Positions 4,245-5,073 of a stretch of DNA of 5,073 bases are shown piece by piece. This DNA comes from Candidatus Peregrinibacteria bacterium. GTDB lineage: Bacteria; Patescibacteriota; Gracilibacteria; Peribacterales; Peribacteraceae. The notes under the pieces are model-generated. The model ran no database searches and was not told the DNA's origin. It was given only the letters and a program-made list of their open reading frames with translations. The stretch is taken from positions 1-5,073 of the forward strand of contig VGKZ01000082.1 of assembly GCA_016866815.1 (NCBI GenBank). The letters are read 5' to 3'. The translations under genes were made by a program, and so were the position numbers. Numbering within the stretch: the first letter of the stretch is position 1; the number at the start of each line of letters is the position of its first letter.

Positions 4245-5073
4245 ATGCTCCGGATCGGCATTGCCTTCGTGCTCGTCGGGGCATTCGGCTTCGTCCGTGT
4301 TCGTGCGTTTGATGTGCCGGCTGAGCAGGGCTTCGTCACGGACATTGCAGGCGTGCTGAGCACTGAGGAACGTGAAATCATCGACGAACTACTGAGCGCG
4401 TACCGGGCCGAGACGAGCAATGAAATTGCCATCCTCATCGTGGGTACTCTGCATGACGAGGAACCGGCAGATGTTGCCGTCGACGTCGGGCGAACGTGGG
4501 GTGTCGGCGACAGAGAGAAGGATAACGGCATTCTGATGTTGATTGCGATTGATGACAGGGAGATCTTCATTGCAACCGGCTACGGACTCGAAGGTGCGGT
4601 TCCGGATATCGTCGCGAAGGGCATCATCGAGAACGACATTCTCCCCCGCTTCCGGGAGGGGCTGTATGCAGACGGCATCCAGGCAGGTATCGAGGCACTC
4701 CAAAAACACATCGGCGGAGAGTACACAGCAGACCGCTATACCCATTCAGAGTCTCCCGACCTGCCCTGGGATGCCCTCGCCTTCCTTGGCTTTATCCTCC
4801 TTGAATTTGCGGGCGCGTTCCTTGCCAGAAGTAAATCCTGGTGGCTTGGTGGCGTCATTGGAGCGGTTCTCGGATGCCTGGTTGCACTCTTCATAGGAGG
4901 GTGGATAGCGATCGTTGTACTGACCCTCCTGGGCCTCCTCTTTGACTTTATCGTTTCCAGAACAGGGATTCGCAATGCCAGAGGCCCGCGCATAGGCGGT
5001 GGTTGGGGCTCAGGCGGAGGGGGCGGCTTTGGGGGCTTCGGCGGAGGGAGCTTCGGCGGCGGAGGGGCCGGAG
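4245..5073 (+). CDS. TPM-domain (YgcG-like) membrane protein, C-terminus cut by right edge
   Basis: The frame is open for 276 codons to the window end. A signal peptide (residues 1-21, ending VRA) is followed by a TPM domain (about 28-155) with its typical elements: FVTDIAGVLSTEE (30-42), a central strand EIAILIVG (60-67), VGRTWGVGDREKDNGILMLI (81-100), IATGYGLEGAVPD (109-121) and ILPRFREGLYADGI (132-145). Next are about three hydrophobic segments (176-194, 200-218, 219-237) and a Gly/Phe/Ser-rich tail from residue 251, as in YgcG-type proteins, whose tails usually end close to where this window stops. TPM domains lie outside the membrane; the family is linked to photosystem II repair in plants (TLP18.3) and is of unclear role in bacteria. 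It is the partner of lemA just upstream. An in-frame GTG at 4233 is an alternative start; the ATG at 4245 gives a cleaner signal peptide. Confidence 0.9.
   Translation, partial: MLRIGIAFVLVGAFGFVRVRAFDVPAEQGFVTDIAGVLSTEEREIIDELLSAYRAETSNEIAILIVGTLHDEEPADVAVDVGRTWGVGDREKDNGILMLIAIDDREIFIATGYGLEGAVPDIVAKGIIENDILPRFREGLYADGIQAGIEALQKHIGGEYTADRYTHSESPDLPWDALAFLGFILLEFAGAFLARSKSWWLGGVIGAVLGCLVALFIGGWIAIVVLTLLGLLFDFIVSRTGIRNARGPRIGGGWGSGGGGGFGGFGGGSFGGGGAG
4995..5073 (+). repeat. Low-complexity GGN-rich tract encoding a Gly-rich tail
   Basis: Codons of the GGN type dominate, interrupted by Trp, Phe and Ser codons, and encode a tail of the form GGGWGSGGGGGFGGFGGG with the unit GGF/GGS repeated. Such tails are typical of TPM/YgcG-like proteins. 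The tract continues past the window edge. Confidence 0.8.

Noticed and set aside
3631..4284. Open frame of 217 codons on the minus strand opposite lemA
   Set aside because: lemA is certain on the plus strand. The antisense product is Cys/Arg-rich with no recognisable domain, as expected from GC-biased codons read backwards.
4223..4745. Overlapping minus-strand open frames opposite the TPM gene
   Set aside because: Shadow frames: the TPM protein on the plus strand has a signal peptide, a domain and membrane segments in the expected order.
1..5073. Alternative genetic code with TGA read as Gly, as in some candidate phyla
   Set aside because: TGA ends the stalk-like subunit (198-196), the DedA/VTT gene (1698-1700) and the AIM24 gene (2962-2964) exactly where these families end, and Gly is encoded by GGN throughout.
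1..5073. CRISPR array, tRNA, toxin-antitoxin pair, insertion sequence or phage defence system
   Set aside because: No regularly spaced repeats, cloverleaf structures, transposase or nuclease motifs or terminal inverted repeats were found on either strand.

Overview
The window looks like a piece of a bacterial chromosome of moderately high GC content using the standard bacterial code (TGA is a stop in at least four of the genes). The compact layout, short gaps, a V/A-type ATPase operon in a bacterium, several small envelope proteins and the near-total absence of Shine-Dalgarno sequences would fit a Patescibacteria/CPR lineage such as the Peregrinibacteria/Peribacteria group. That placement is inference from gene content and style; no phylogenetic marker gene is present. 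No tRNA, rRNA, CRISPR array, transposase or integrase was seen.

Left end, minus strand (1-549): the start of a V/A-type ATPase operon. A small helical subunit, probably the H/G peripheral-stalk protein (196-549), is followed after 3 nt by the first 64 codons of subunit I, the membrane stator 'a' homologue, which runs off the left edge. A divergent intergenic region (550-725) separates this operon from everything else and carries a plausible promoter on each strand.

Rest of the window, plus strand (about 691-5073): a co-oriented series of envelope genes. In order these are an unrecognised 82-residue single-span membrane protein with a CCxCxxC motif (726-974), a DedA/VTT-type multi-pass protein (1038-1700), a DUF1761-type four-helix membrane protein (1773-2210), an AIM24/TIGR00266-family protein (2245-2964), an unrecognised exported protein with two spaced cysteine pairs (3026-3571), LemA (3652-4218) and a TPM-domain (YgcG-like) protein with a Gly-rich tail cut by the right edge (from 4245).

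How they fit together: LemA and the TPM protein form a pair common in bacteria and are almost certainly co-transcribed. The other genes have gaps of 30-80 nt and often their own -10-like element just ahead of the start codon, so they may be separate short transcription units rather than one operon. The shared theme is membrane and envelope. The most interesting unexplained items are the cysteine-pair exported protein and the competing hairpins in its leader, the possibly leaderless CCxCxxC membrane protein, and a consistent SD-less, pyrimidine-rich translation start style. I see no clear evidence of a defence or mobile system.
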